This document shows, piece after piece, positions 49,092 through 58,090 of a stretch of DNA of 64,000 nt. Origin of the DNA: Pseudovibrio brasiliensis (GTDB taxonomy: Bacteria > Pseudomonadota > Alphaproteobacteria > Rhizobiales > Stappiaceae); contig NZ_CP074126.1 in assembly GCF_018282095.1 (NCBI RefSeq), positions 1,126,501 through 1,190,500 of the forward strand, read 5' to 3'. Every line of letters starts with the position of its first letter. Within the stretch, counting starts at the first letter, position 1. A program made the translations under genes and the position numbers. The notes beneath the pieces were generated by a model. That model saw only the letters and a program-made list of their open reading frames with translations. It ran no database searches and was not told the origin of the DNA.

Positions 49092-51386
49092 TCACCCCCG
49101 CCGGCGGGATTTCGACAGCGTAACCGGAATAGCCTTGCTTGTGGGAGTGTTGGATTGATCGCCCGTGGAGTACACCGGAACGAGCACGTTCACCTCCGGG
49201 AAATAGGAGGCAATGCAGCCCTCAGGGATGTCGTAGGGCACCACCTGAAAATCTAGCGCGCGCCGGTTGCGGCCATCCTCGCTAACAGTGCCAATATCAA
49301 CTTTTTCGCCTCTGGAAACACCAGCACGGCGCATGTCGATCGGATTCATGAACACCACTTTACGCCCACCTGAAATGCCCCGATAGCGATCATTCAGCGA
49401 GTAAATGGTGGTGTTGAACTGATCGTTGGAACGCATGCTTTGCAGCGTGAAAGTGAGCTTCGGCGCCTTGGAGGTTAGCTGAGCAGCGGTTGCCAGCGGT
49501 AGGGAGTAACCGGAAAACTCGGCCTTACCGGACTTCGTTGCCCACCGGCGGTCAGCAATCGGGTTGGCCAGATAAAACCCGCCCGGTGTCCGTACCTGAC
49601 TGTTGAACCCGGCAAACTCCGGCAGCACCTCTTCGATCTTCTCGCGAATGCGGTCGTAGTTCTCAATGAGATGCGTCCAGTTCACCACCTTGTTGCCAAT
49701 GGTCGCTCTGGCAAGCCCGGCAATGATGGCAGGCTCGGACATTAGGAGATCAGAGGCCGGTGGGTTGACCCCTGCGGAGCTATGGATCTTGGAGAGCGAG
49801 TCTTCCACGGTCACGATCTGATCGCCAGACCGCTGCTCATCATATTCCGTGCGCCCAAGGCTCGGCAGAATGTAGGAAAGGGAGCCAGTCATCAGGTGGC
49901 TCCGGTTCAGCTTGGTCGCAATGTTAATGGTCAGGCGACACTTGCGAATGGCTTCTTCCGTCAGGCCTGTATCCGGGGCAGAGCGGGTGAAGTTGCCGCC
50001 AAGGCTCATGAACACCCGCAGCTTACCTTCATTCATCATCTTGATGGCTTCAACCGCATCCACACCCGCGTGCATTTCCGGCTCAAACTCAAACGCATCC
50101 TGCAGCGCCAGCAAAAACTCCTCGGATGGGTCAGAGGTGATACCCATCCGCCGGATGCCTTGGGTGTTCGCATGTCCCGGCATCGGACAGGCGCCCGCGC
50201 CCGGCTTGCCAACATTGCCGCGAATGAACAACAGGTTCATGATCTCACGAATGGTCGCCACAGAGTGCTTGTGCTGACTGATGCCTGTGCCCCACGTAAT
50301 AATCGGACGATCCGCCTGCACATAGAGCAGAGCAGCCTTCTCGATTTCATCGCGGGTTAGACCAGACTGATCCTCAATCTCTTTCCACGGAGTCAGCTCC
50401 AGTGCTTTCTCATAGCTCTCAAACCCACCGCAGTTCTCTTCAATGAACACACGATCGATGATGCTGTGGGTGAGAATGCGCTCGTTGTCCCATGCCAGAA
50501 TGGCCTTCACCATACCGCGCACAGCAGCCATGTCGCCGCCCAGTTTGGGCGTGAAGAAGTGGCTGGCGACGGGACGAGAGCCAAAACGCACCATCTCCAG
50601 CTGGTTCTTCGGGTCCGCATACCGCTCCAGCCCGCGCTCTCGCAGCGGATTGAAGGAAACAACCTGTGCGCCCCGTTTGGTCGCATCACGAAGAACAGGC
50701 AGCATACGTGGATCTGTCGCGCCCGGGTTATGGCCAAACACAAAGATCGCATCCGCCTTGGCAAAGTCTTCCAGCCGAACCGTCGCCAACCCGCATCCAA
50801 TCGCTTCCTCCAGTGCAATACCGCTGGCCTCGTGGCACAGGTTAGAGCTGGATGGGAAGTTGCTGGTCCCGTATATGCGCCCAAACAGCTGGTAGAGGAA
50901 AGCAGCTTCATTGCTGGCGTGCCCAGAGGTGTAAAACACAACCTCCTTAGGATCTTTAATCGCCCGCAGCTCAGCACCAATCTCCTTGAAAGCCTCAGCC
51001 CAGGTGATTTCGTTATAACGGTCCGTAATTCTGTTGTAGCGCAAAGGACAGGTCAGTCGGCCCTGATCCTCAAGGTCGAAGTCAGAAAACGTCTGTAACT
51101 CAGAGACGGTGTATTCCTGAAAGAACGACTCAGTGATCTGCTTCTCGGTCATTTCCGCGGCCACGGTCTTCACACCGTTCTCACAAAATTCGATGGAAGT
51201 TGTTTTTTCCGGGTCCACCCAAGCCACTCCGGGGCCAATAAACCCGTCAGGCTGGTTGGTTTTTAAGACTGTTTTGATTCCCGAAGTGAGCGACGTGTTT
51301 TGCAGCAGAGCCTGACCACAGCTCCACACGGCACCCCAGCCACCAGCGGGAGCTGTTGATTTCTTTGCAATAATATTGTCGGACAC
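49092..51386 (-). CDS. YdeP/FdhF-type molybdopterin oxidoreductase (GTG start)
   Basis: This 764-residue protein is a bis-MGD enzyme of the YdeP group of the formate-dehydrogenase alpha-like family. Visible pieces are C-P-L-R-Y-N-R-I, S-S-N-L-C-H-E-A-S-G, F-G-H-N-P-G-A-T-D-P-R-M and G-N-V-G-K-P-G-A-G-A-C-P-M-P-G-H-A-N. It lacks the N-terminal four-cysteine Fe-S domain of classical FdhF. The substrate is not established for this group; formate is one possibility. The GTG start follows GAGGAG. It lies 45 bases after fdhD, whose product sulfurates the cofactor. Confidence 0.9.
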   Translation of the reverse strand: MSDNIIAKKSTAPAGGWGAVWSCGQALLQNTSLTSGIKTVLKTNQPDGFIGPGVAWVDPEKTTSIEFCENGVKTVAAEMTEKQITESFFQEYTVSELQTFSDFDLEDQGRLTCPLRYNRITDRYNEITWAEAFKEIGAELRAIKDPKEVVFYTSGHASNEAAFLYQLFGRIYGTSNFPSSSNLCHEASGIALEEAIGCGLATVRLEDFAKADAIFVFGHNPGATDPRMLPVLRDATKRGAQVVSFNPLRERGLERYADPKNQLEMVRFGSRPVASHFFTPKLGGDMAAVRGMVKAILAWDNERILTHSIIDRVFIEENCGGFESYEKALELTPWKEIEDQSGLTRDEIEKAALLYVQADRPIITWGTGISQHKHSVATIREIMNLLFIRGNVGKPGAGACPMPGHANTQGIRRMGITSDPSEEFLLALQDAFEFEPEMHAGVDAVEAIKMMNEGKLRVFMSLGGNFTRSAPDTGLTEEAIRKCRLTINIATKLNRSHLMTGSLSYILPSLGRTEYDEQRSGDQIVTVEDSLSKIHSSAGVNPPASDLLMSEPAIIAGLARATIGNKVVNWTHLIENYDRIREKIEEVLPEFAGFNSQVRTPGGFYLANPIADRRWATKSGKAEFSGYSLPLATAAQLTSKAPKLTFTLQSMRSNDQFNTTIYSLNDRYRGISGGRKVVFMNPIDMRRAGVSRGEKVDIGTVSEDGRNRRALDFQVVPYDIPEGCIASYFPEVNVLVPVYSTGDQSNTPTSKAIPVTLSKSRRRG

Positions 51387-51431
51387 GCCGGACTCCTCAG
51401 GCTCTTAAACGCCCACGAACTTGATGAGTCG

Positions 51432-52196
51432 CTAGCTGTAGCGTGTGAAGCTGTATCCACGGTTGCAACTAAACAGATTTAAACAATTCTCTCGTGCCAG
51501 CTTGACAGCCAGATCGCTGGGCGTAGCCATAACAGCCAGCGTGCCCACACGGGCGCTGACAGCCTTCTGCACAAGATCAGAGCTGCAACGGCTTGTGGTG
51601 ATGACAAGATCGACCGGCTCACCACTGCGGGCTCCGGCCCCAAGGGCTTTGTCCATGGCGTTGTGGCGACCAATGTCTTCACGCACAGCAAGAATGTTCT
51701 CACCGCAGCACACAGCAGCAGCATGCAGGCCACCACCATAAATGTCGTTGAGCGTCTGCTTGGACTGCATCGCCTCAAACATGGCACTGATGCTCTCCGT
51801 TTTGGGAGCTGGCTGCGGAGAAAGGGGAGTAAGCGCACGCAACGCCGCGCGAATGCTATCAAGACCGCACAGCCCACAGCCGGACGTCCCGGTCAGCAGG
51901 CGTTTGCGTTTCACAGCGGTGAAGAACTGCTCGTCGTCAATCTCCAGATTGACGCTGATGCCTTCCTCGCCATGTTCATGCAAGGCAATGGATTGCACAT
52001 CCTTGATGCCGGAGACGATGGACTCACTGATCGCAAATCCTACGGCGAAGTCTTCGAGGTCTCTGGGCGTGGCCATGAACACAGCAAAGCCCTCTCCGTT
52101 CAGCGTAACCGCGACCGGAACTTCAGGAGGTAGCTTTCTGCCGTCATTGATTGGTGTTTGCCACTCAGGGTCCACAATAGACAACCCAGACTCCAC
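51432..52196 (-). CDS. fdhD: Sulfurtransferase FdhD (GTG start)
   Basis: This 254-residue protein has the FdhD C-G-x-C active loop (Cys107-Cys110), preceded by T-G-T-S-G, and the G-R-H-N-A-M-D-K motif (about 175-182). FdhD passes sulfur from IscS to the molybdenum cofactor of formate-dehydrogenase-like enzymes. It is first in a two-gene unit with the YdeP-type oxidoreductase. The start is GTG with AGAAAGAA immediately upstream. Confidence 0.95.
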   Translation of the reverse strand: MESGLSIVDPEWQTPINDGRKLPPEVPVAVTLNGEGFAVFMATPRDLEDFAVGFAISESIVSGIKDVQSIALHEHGEEGISVNLEIDDEQFFTAVKRKRLLTGTSGCGLCGLDSIRAALRALTPLSPQPAPKTESISAMFEAMQSKQTLNDIYGGGLHAAAVCCGENILAVREDIGRHNAMDKALGAGARSGEPVDLVITTSRCSSDLVQKAVSARVGTLAVMATPSDLAVKLARENCLNLFSCNRGYSFTRYS

Positions 52197-52214
52197 TTCT
52201 TTCTATTCTTGTTA

Positions 52215-52317
52215 TCAGGAGATTAGGTAGTTCTCGATCTTCTGGTCAAGCTCAACCTTCACACTATTCCTTAACCCAGCGCTATCTTCCAGAATTTCCC
52301 GTGCCTTCAGGAAGTCA
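52215..52317 (-). pseudogene. Out-of-frame C-terminal end of the patatin gene
   Basis: In the frame one base off from the upstream patatin CDS, the minus strand encodes V-L-D-F-L-K-A-R-E-I-L-E-D-S followed by about 21 more residues to a TGA at 52215-52217. V-L-D-F at this distance from the dyad Asp is the usual end of RssA-like patatins, so this is the displaced natural C-terminus. It becomes in-frame if one 10-bp repeat unit is removed. Confidence 0.8.
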
Positions 52318-53070
52318 AGTACTTGATATTGCTTGATATTGCTTGATATTAGGGAAGATAGAAAGGTCTGGTGCCCGTATTCTCAATTTTTCCTGAGAAA
52401 TGGTCTGCATCAGGATCTGGGTGGCACCAAACACACTTTCAGTCGCGCTGGGTACAGCCCGCTTCTCATCCTTCTTCGGTGTACCAACCACATCCACGGC
52501 AATTACGATGTCACAATCGCTGGGCAGAACATCAAAGGGCAGGGGGTTCACCACACCGCCATCAATCAGCACCGTGTTGTTCAGGAGCACGGGCTTGAAG
52601 ACAAACGGAATGGCGATACTGGCAGATACCGCGTCCACCAGATTACCTTCCGTAAAGCGCACTTCCTCTGCCTTGTAGTAATCCGCAGCAATAGCTTGAA
52701 ACGGGATGGAAAGCTCCGAAAAGTCCTGCTTCAACACATCTCCTACAAAGACTTCCAGAACACGCTTTGAATCGAACTGGCCAAAACTGGACTTACCACC
52801 AATCAAGTCGGCAAAGCGTTTGGGCATGCTCACTTCCACCAGCTTTCCCAGCACCTTCTTCCACTCGCCAAGCGTCTCCAGCGTGTACTGCTCAAGCTGA
52901 TCACCGGTCATCCCGCCTGCATATCCGGCGCCAATCAGTGCGCCGATGGAGGTGCCGGTAATGGCATGTGGGGTAAGGCCCATATCATCAAGAGCTTGCA
53001 AAACAGGAATATGGGAGAGGCCGCGGGCGCCTCCGCCACCAAGGGCAAGGCCAATCTTGGGAGTGCTCAT
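52315..53070 (-). CDS. Patatin-like phospholipase, C-terminus lost by repeat frameshift
   Basis: As read, 251 residues of an RssA/patatin-type lipase. The oxyanion loop G-G-G-G-A-R-G is at about 10-16, the nucleophile G-T-S-I-G near 43 and the D-G-G-V dyad Asp near 190. The last residues (N-I-K-Q-Y-Q-A-I-S-S-T) arise from three copies of a 10-bp repeat and end at TGA 52315. With two copies the frame would continue to TGA 52215 and give 281 residues with the family's normal end. The catalytic core is intact in either form. The gene is divergent from the LuxR gene. Confidence 0.9.
   Translation of the reverse strand: MSTPKIGLALGGGGARGLSHIPVLQALDDMGLTPHAITGTSIGALIGAGYAGGMTGDQLEQYTLETLGEWKKVLGKLVEVSMPKRFADLIGGKSSFGQFDSKRVLEVFVGDVLKQDFSELSIPFQAIAADYYKAEEVRFTEGNLVDAVSASIAIPFVFKPVLLNNTVLIDGGVVNPLPFDVLPSDCDIVIAVDVVGTPKKDEKRAVPSATESVFGATQILMQTISQEKLRIRAPDLSIFPNIKQYQAISST
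52321..52350. repeat. Three tandem copies of a 10-bp repeat in the patatin gene
   Basis: ACTTGATATT, GCTTGATATT and GCTTGATATT are directly abutting. The unit is not a multiple of three, so each gain or loss shifts the frame; 2, 5 or 8 copies give the full-length protein. Confidence 0.97.
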
Positions 53071-53284
53071 TGAAAGCGTGTTCCTTTAATATCTATAATT
53101 AAAAATATAGGTGTTCCCCTCTGCTTTCCAATTGAAAAGCGAGAAGAATACAGTGATAATCATCGCGACGAACATAGATAAACAATAGATGGGCGTTGGG
53201 GCAAACATATCATTTTATTTGGTAGCAGTTGAGCAAGGCTCGACTAGCTGATGTGTAGCGGGGCTCCAATCTTGCGGTGTTACG

Positions 53285-54049
53285 ATGAACTATTCCATGG
53301 GCTATCCGGCGGGCTTTGACCGAAATCTCCTGCAGTTTTCTCAAGATCTATGGAACTGTTCGACCCTACAAGCACGCTGGGAAGAGCTCACCCGATTTGC
53401 TGAAAAGCTCGGCTTTGAGAAAGGCGCCTACATCATAGTGCCCAAGATCGAGGGCCGTGTTGAGGATCGCCAGCCAATCTGCCTGTCCAACCATGCCCAA
53501 GACTGGGTCGAACACTACAACTCCCATCACTACTACTTCAAAGACCCGGGTATGGACCACTTACTCAGCGGCAGAAAGGTCGATCAGCTCTGGACGGATT
53601 ATACTGTAAGGCCAACCAGTAAGGTGGATGGCGACTTCTTCAATGATGTCCGCTCTGCTGGGCTTAAGTTCGGGGTCACGATCCCTCTGGAGTGTTCCAA
53701 CAAGCATTTGGTCGGCGGGGCCAGCTTCGCCTCATGCGAACGCACCCAGTTGGGCTTCGATGCGCAGATGACCTCCAACTACCCGGTTTTGAAGGGGGCG
53801 GTGCACCTTTTCCATACCTATGCGCAAGAACCCGAAACCCTAAGTGAGTTTTTTGGTTTCACGCCGCGCGAGCATGAATGCCTGCTGTGGTTGACGGCGG
53901 GGAGGGCAAATAAAGAAATCGCCCATATCCTGAATCTCTCTGAGAAAACTGTAGAACACCACATTAAACGAGCCTGTAAAAAGCTTCGGGTGACCAACCG
54001 TACGCACGCCGTCGCGCGCGCAATGACCTTTCAGTTGCTTTCACCTTAG
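53285..54049 (+). CDS. LuxR-family regulator with autoinducer-binding domain (LuxR solo)
   Basis: This 254-residue protein has an N-terminal autoinducer-binding domain (about 15-175) keeping Trp74, Tyr78, Asp87 and Pro88, the residues that line the acyl-homoserine-lactone pocket. The C-terminal GerE helix-turn-helix (about 190-250) carries T-P-R-E-H-E-C-L-L-W, G-x-x-N-K-E-I-A and S-E-K-T-V-E-H-H. No luxI-type synthase is in the window, so it is a solo that may sense self-made or foreign signals. It is divergent from the patatin gene, 214 bases apart. Confidence 0.92.
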   Translation: MNYSMGYPAGFDRNLLQFSQDLWNCSTLQARWEELTRFAEKLGFEKGAYIIVPKIEGRVEDRQPICLSNHAQDWVEHYNSHHYYFKDPGMDHLLSGRKVDQLWTDYTVRPTSKVDGDFFNDVRSAGLKFGVTIPLECSNKHLVGGASFASCERTQLGFDAQMTSNYPVLKGAVHLFHTYAQEPETLSEFFGFTPREHECLLWLTAGRANKEIAHILNLSEKTVEHHIKRACKKLRVTNRTHAVARAMTFQLLSP

Positions 54050-54256
54050 GCCCTTGCAACTTTAAGGCATCAGGGAAAATCCCCCATTGTTATGAGTTGT
54101 GCATTTATGCATACTCATATTCGCTAGAGGTTGCACTTTAGCTCCTGCATGGCACTTTTTCGCCTCGTGCAGTTGTTTGTGGTAGTTTATCAATTTGATC
54201 TGTTGGTCTGGGCACAGGCTGTCGTGGCCCGGCCGAATAGTGTAGATAAATACAAC

Positions 54257-54288
54257 TCCTCCGAAGCCCGCTTCGGAGGATTTTTTTT
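54257..54288 (+). terminator. Strong rho-independent terminator
   Basis: 10-bp perfect stem (54257-54266 with 54271-54280), 4-base loop and T8. Confidence 0.92.
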
Positions 54289-54309
54289 GGCCAGACCCAA
54301 GCCACAAAC

Positions 54310-54340
54310 AAAAAAAGAGCGACCCTACAGCCGCTCCTTT
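54310..54340 (-). terminator. purD terminator
   Basis: A GAGCG/CGCTC stem (54317-54321 with 54332-54336) extended by A-T pairs around one bulge, with T7 on the minus strand, 30 bases after purD. Confidence 0.7.
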
Positions 54341-54369
54341 TAAAACTCATAGGTCAAAGCTGAATCGGA

Positions 54370-55650
54370 TCAGCCCTGCTGTTCACGCTCTACAGCGCGC
54401 CAGCCGATGTCTTTGCGATAGAACCCTTCCGGCCAGTCGATCTTCTCAATTGCGGCATAAGCTTTCGCCCGTGCTTGAGAAACCGTTGCCGCCCGTGCGG
54501 TGATGTTCAGAACACGGCCACCATTGGACAGTAGTTTCTCATCAGCAACCACGGTGCCTGCGTGGAAGATCTCCACGTCCGGATCAGCCGCAGCTTCTTC
54601 CAGGCCTTTGATCTCAGTCAGCTTCTCATAGGAACCTGGATAGCCCTTGGAAGCCATCACAACAGTGATGGCAGGGTCACTGTGCCATTCCGCATCGACC
54701 AGATCCAAAGTACCTTCCGCGCAACCAAGCAGAATTGGCAGCAGGTCGGTCTTCAGGCGCATCATCAGTACCTGACACTCAGGGTCACCAAAGCGAACGT
54801 TGTACTCAATCAGCTTTGGACCGTCCTTGGTGATCATCAGACCAGCATAAAGCACGCCTTTGAATGGACAGCCCTGCGCCTTCATATCAGCGATGGTTGG
54901 ATGGATGATCTCTTTCATCACCCGGTCCATCATCTCTTCAGTCATCACAGGAGCAGGGGAGTAAGCACCCATACCACCAGTGTTCGGGCCTTCATCACCA
55001 TCAAACGCACGTTTGTGGTCTTGCGCAGTGGCCAGTGGCAGCGCATTCACACCGTCAGACAGAACGAAGAAGCTGGCTTCTTCACCCTCAAGAAACTCTT
55101 CAACAACAACCTCAGCACCTGCATCACCAAATGCGCCATCAAAGCAGCTGTCGACTGCGTCCAGCGCTTCCTGCTCGTTCATGGCGATGATCACGCCCTT
55201 ACCAGCCGCAAGGCCATCTGCCTTCACAACAATCGGAGCGCCTTGCTCACGAATGTAGGTCTTGGCGGCTTCTGCTTTGTCAAAGCGGCCATAGGCTGCG
55301 GTTGGCACGTTTGCGCGGGCGCACATGTCTTTGGTGAAGCCCTTGGAGCCTTCTAGCTGTGCAGCGGCAGAAGAGGGACCAAACACGCGCAGACCAGCAT
55401 GGGTCAGACTGTCGGAAAGGCCGTCAACCAGTGGTGCTTCTGGGCCAATCACAACGAAGTTGATGTCATGCAAACGGCAGAACTCGATGACACTACGGTG
55501 ATCAGTCAGGTCCAATGCAATACATTTGGCAAACTGTTCGATGCCTGCGTTGCCCGGAGCAACAAACAGTTCATTGAGCACAGGAGATTTTGCCAAAGAC
55601 CATGCCAGCGCATGTTCACGCCCGCCAGAACCGATCAGCAGAATATTCAT
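54370..55650 (-). CDS. purD: Phosphoribosylamine-glycine ligase
   Basis: This 426-residue ATP-grasp enzyme has the start [12 protein letters not shown] (4-15), [11 protein letters not shown] (about 142-152), the PurD signature near P-N-T-G-G-M-G-A-Y (about 223-231) and R-F-G-D-P-E. It joins glycine to phosphoribosylamine in purine synthesis. Confidence 0.98.
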   Translation of the reverse strand: MNILLIGSGGREHALAWSLAKSPVLNELFVAPGNAGIEQFAKCIALDLTDHRSVIEFCRLHDINFVVIGPEAPLVDGLSDSLTHAGLRVFGPSSAAAQLEGSKGFTKDMCARANVPTAAYGRFDKAEAAKTYIREQGAPIVVKADGLAAGKGVIIAMNEQEALDAVDSCFDGAFGDAGAEVVVEEFLEGEEASFFVLSDGVNALPLATAQDHKRAFDGDEGPNTGGMGAYSPAPVMTEEMMDRVMKEIIHPTIADMKAQGCPFKGVLYAGLMITKDGPKLIEYNVRFGDPECQVLMMRLKTDLLPILLGCAEGTLDLVDAEWHSDPAITVVMASKGYPGSYEKLTEIKGLEEAAADPDVEIFHAGTVVADEKLLSNGGRVLNITARAATVSQARAKAYAAIEKIDWPEGFYRKDIGWRAVEREQQG

Positions 55651-55773
55651 GAGAGGTAGACCCTGAAATTAAGAAGGGAACAGGTTCCCGAGTTGTGCGT
55701 CTAGATTGTGATGCAGCGTGTAGCATGAGTAACGCTGTCAGTAAACGAACAACAGCTCCGGAGAGACCCAAAA

Positions 55774-56262
55774 ATGCCTCGTCCATCAGTCGAATTGCTG
55801 CTGGTTACACCGCTGTTTATGAATGAGTTCTTCGAGCTGCTGGCAAAATGGGGAGAGCAGGACACGCTCTCAGAGCCAGTTCTCTCGCTGGAAGAAACTG
55901 CCCGCCGCCTGCTGGTGGACCCAAGTGCAGGGCAGGCCTGGTTGATCAGAAGCACAGGAAAAAGCCTCGGATTTGTGCTCGTCAGCTATCGCTATAGCGT
56001 GCGGGCAGGTGGCAAGGTCGGGTTCATCGAGCAGATTGCTCTGGCCCCGATTGAAGGAATAGAGCGGCTGTTGCCCTCCATATTGCATGAGCTGGAAGAC
56101 GATCTGGCACAAAAGTCTGTCGTTAAAATGGAAGTTTCTCTCAAGAAGCCTCAGGGAAAGACCAGAAAACGGTTCTTCGAAGAATTTGGCTTCTTGACGC
56201 AAAGTGTCGATCTGTTGGAAAAGACCATTCACTACGAAGAGGAATTCCCTCTTAGCTTTTAG
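55774..56262 (+). CDS. GNAT-like acetyltransferase
   Basis: This 162-residue protein has the GNAT outline: a helical N-terminus, the L-G-F-V-L-V-S-Y-R-Y strand (about 70-79), I-E-Q-I-A-L-A-P near 90-97 and a F-F-E-E-F-G-F segment late. The acetyl-CoA pyrophosphate loop is poorly conserved, which lowers confidence. GGAGAG precedes the ATG. The TAG stop abuts a mosaic repeat. Confidence 0.65.
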   Translation: MPRPSVELLLVTPLFMNEFFELLAKWGEQDTLSEPVLSLEETARRLLVDPSAGQAWLIRSTGKSLGFVLVSYRYSVRAGGKVGFIEQIALAPIEGIERLLPSILHELEDDLAQKSVVKMEVSLKKPQGKTRKRFFEEFGFLTQSVDLLEKTIHYEEEFPLSF

Positions 56263-56376
56263 AGAGTATTCCCGAAAAGTGGTTCCGGTTTTCGGATAAG
56301 AATACGTGTTAAAATAAAGGTTCAGAGCAAGGCGCGTGAATGTAGATGAACGCAGGCATGCTCTGAAGCGAATTTG
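56263..56376 (+). repeat. Mosaic intergenic palindrome, type A copy 2 plus second module
   Basis: Outer arms GTATTCCC/GGATAAGAATAC, core CCGAAAAGTGGTTCCGGTTTTCGG, then an AGAGCA...GTGAATG...GAACGCAGGCATGCTCT module that recurs at 57450-57485. It fills the space between the GNAT stop codon and the ubiA leader. Confidence 0.85.
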
Positions 56377-56437
56377 GAGTGTACCGTGTCGTCTTGATGA
56401 GATGCGGAGAAGCTCCGGTCATGACGGTGAGGTGGCA

Positions 56438-57382
56438 ATGTTCAATACCAAAGACACTGGACCAGTTGCTGATGCGGTAAAGCGTCATTGGGTTGATACG
56501 CGCCTGCCTGCGGGTCTTCGCCCGTTTGCACGCCTTGCAAGATGGGAACGCCCGATCGGCTGGTACCTGCTCATGTGGCCATGCTTGTGGTCACTCGCGT
56601 TGGCTTCCAATGCAGCGGGTGCACCGATTCCAAACATTTACTACGCCATTTTGATGTTCATTGGCGCAGTGGCAATGCGCGGTGCTGGCTGCACCTATAA
56701 TGACATTGTCGACAAGGATATCGATGACAAGGTAGAGCGCACGCGCTCCCGTCCCATCCCGTCCGGTCAGGTCACCAGCAGGCAAGCCAAGATCTTCATG
56801 ATGCTGCAGGCTCTGGCTGGTCTTATTGTTCTTCTGCAGTTCAACACCTTCACCATCATTCTGGGCATGTCGTCCCTTGCCATTGTGGCAGCATACCCGT
56901 TCATGAAGCGCATCACCGACTGGCCACAGTTCGTGCTTGGTCTTGCATTTTCATGGGGTGCTCTGATGGGCTGGGCAGCGGTCTTCGGCAGCTTGTCACT
57001 GGCACCCGTACTGCTTTATTGCGGCGGTATTGTCTGGACCATCGGCTACGACACCATCTATGCGCATCAGGACAAAGAAGACGACGCCCTGGTCGGAGTG
57101 CGTTCAACAGCACGACTGTTTGGCGAGAAAACCCGTCAGGCTCTGGTTATTCTTTATGGAACCACACTGATTTTGTTTGCAGGTGCATTCGTTCTGGCTG
57201 GCAGCGGCCCACTGGCCTTTGCTGGCCTTGCTATTGGAGCCTTCCATCTGTTCAACCAGATCCGCGTGCTGGACATCAATGACGGGGATCAGTGTTTGCA
57301 GCTGTTCAAGTCCAACTCTACCTTCGGTCTAATCCTGTTTATCGGATTGGTACTGGACGGTCTGGCCGCCTATTACATCTAG
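56438..57382 (+). CDS. ubiA: 4-hydroxybenzoate polyprenyltransferase
   Basis: This 314-residue membrane prenyltransferase has both Asp-rich motifs: N-D-I-V-D-K-D-I-D (about 88-96) followed by R-T-R-S-R-P-I-P, and D-T-I-Y-A-H-Q-D-K-E-D-D (about 205-216). It attaches the prenyl tail in ubiquinone synthesis. The frame is open from 56336, but that part lies in a mosaic repeat; ATG 56438, after GAGGTGG, is the credible start. Its TAG abuts the next mosaic repeat. Confidence 0.95.
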   Translation: MFNTKDTGPVADAVKRHWVDTRLPAGLRPFARLARWERPIGWYLLMWPCLWSLALASNAAGAPIPNIYYAILMFIGAVAMRGAGCTYNDIVDKDIDDKVERTRSRPIPSGQVTSRQAKIFMMLQALAGLIVLLQFNTFTIILGMSSLAIVAAYPFMKRITDWPQFVLGLAFSWGALMGWAAVFGSLSLAPVLLYCGGIVWTIGYDTIYAHQDKEDDALVGVRSTARLFGEKTRQALVILYGTTLILFAGAFVLAGSGPLAFAGLAIGAFHLFNQIRVLDINDGDQCLQLFKSNSTFGLILFIGLVLDGLAAYYI

Positions 57383-57485
57383 AGCGCGTTCCGTTTGATT
57401 GGACTCAATCAAACGATAAGAATTCGCTCAAATGAAGAAGTTAGAGCATGAGGCGTGAATGCAAATGAACGCAGGCATGCTCTAA
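57381..57485 (+). repeat. Mosaic intergenic palindrome, type B copy 2 plus second module
   Basis: The 10-bp stem CGTTTGATTG/CAATCAAACG lies within outer GCG/CGC arms, followed by the AGAGCATG...CATGCTCT module shared with 56330-56376. It fills the entire gap between ubiA and DUF6101; its last bases supply the DUF6101 stop codon (57482-57484). Confidence 0.9.
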
Positions 57486-58090
57486 GAGTTCCGGCGACGC
57501 AGGGATGTGAAGCGGCGAGAGCTGGCAAAAACCTTCTGCAGCTTCGTCGGCTTACCTGTTTCACGCCCCACAAGAAAACGCGGGCGACGCCCGGTGAGCG
57601 CACGCAGTTTTCTGCGTGGCAATGGCTCTCCTTTGGAGCAGGTGTTCAGACCAAGGCGCGCGAGCTTGGATGTGCCATCACTATCGATGGTCAACAACGG
57701 TAGCGCCAAAGCATCCGACCACGCCTCCCAGTAATCAGCCGTCAGTTCCATATCCGTGCCGGTAAGAAGGGGAATGCTCAGCGCATGATCTCGGTGCAGT
57801 AGAACCACCTGATACTCAAGCTCATCAGTGATCTCGTTGACAGTAACCTTAGCCGCGATACCTGAGTAAGAACCAAGCGGGACCGACAGAGTAAGAGGCA
57901 AGCCCCCCATCTCCCGGCGGATCAGCACCTTGTCCGGATCAATGCGAATATCGGATCTGTTAACACCCGGTGTTTCAAGAAGATCATCCGGCAGGTCCGC
58001 TTGCATACGATACGGCAGCGAGACACGCACACGATTAATGTGGTTGTCATTGCTCGCAAGGCCCAAAAACTGCGATTTGTAGTTGATCAC
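57482..58090 (-). CDS. DUF6101-like protein (GTG start)
   Basis: This 202-residue soluble protein has no leader, a beta-rich centre and a strongly basic C-terminus (many Arg from 170 on). It fits the DUF6101 family found beside ubiA and pmbA in Hyphomicrobiales; the function is unknown. The GTG start follows GGAGGGG by 8 bases. Its stop codon is contributed by the type B mosaic repeat, so the original C-terminus may have been altered. Confidence 0.75.
   Translation of the reverse strand: MINYKSQFLGLASNDNHINRVRVSLPYRMQADLPDDLLETPGVNRSDIRIDPDKVLIRREMGGLPLTLSVPLGSYSGIAAKVTVNEITDELEYQVVLLHRDHALSIPLLTGTDMELTADYWEAWSDALALPLLTIDSDGTSKLARLGLNTCSKGEPLPRRKLRALTGRRPRFLVGRETGKPTKLQKVFASSRRFTSLRRRNS

Larger units (their letters stand above)
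54050..54369. other. Intergenic region between luxR and purD
   Basis: About 320 bases with a strong plus-strand terminator 200 bases after luxR and a separate minus-strand purD terminator. The long gap before the plus-strand terminator leaves room for a small RNA, but I see no further support. Confidence 0.35.

Noticed and set aside
54131-54343. Short frames on both strands around the luxR-purD gap
   Set aside because: They run through two terminators and lack ribosome binding sites.
56336-56437. Upstream ATG for ubiA
   Set aside because: The added 34 residues are encoded by the mosaic repeat and by sequence with no UbiA similarity; ATG 56438 has a good ribosome binding site.
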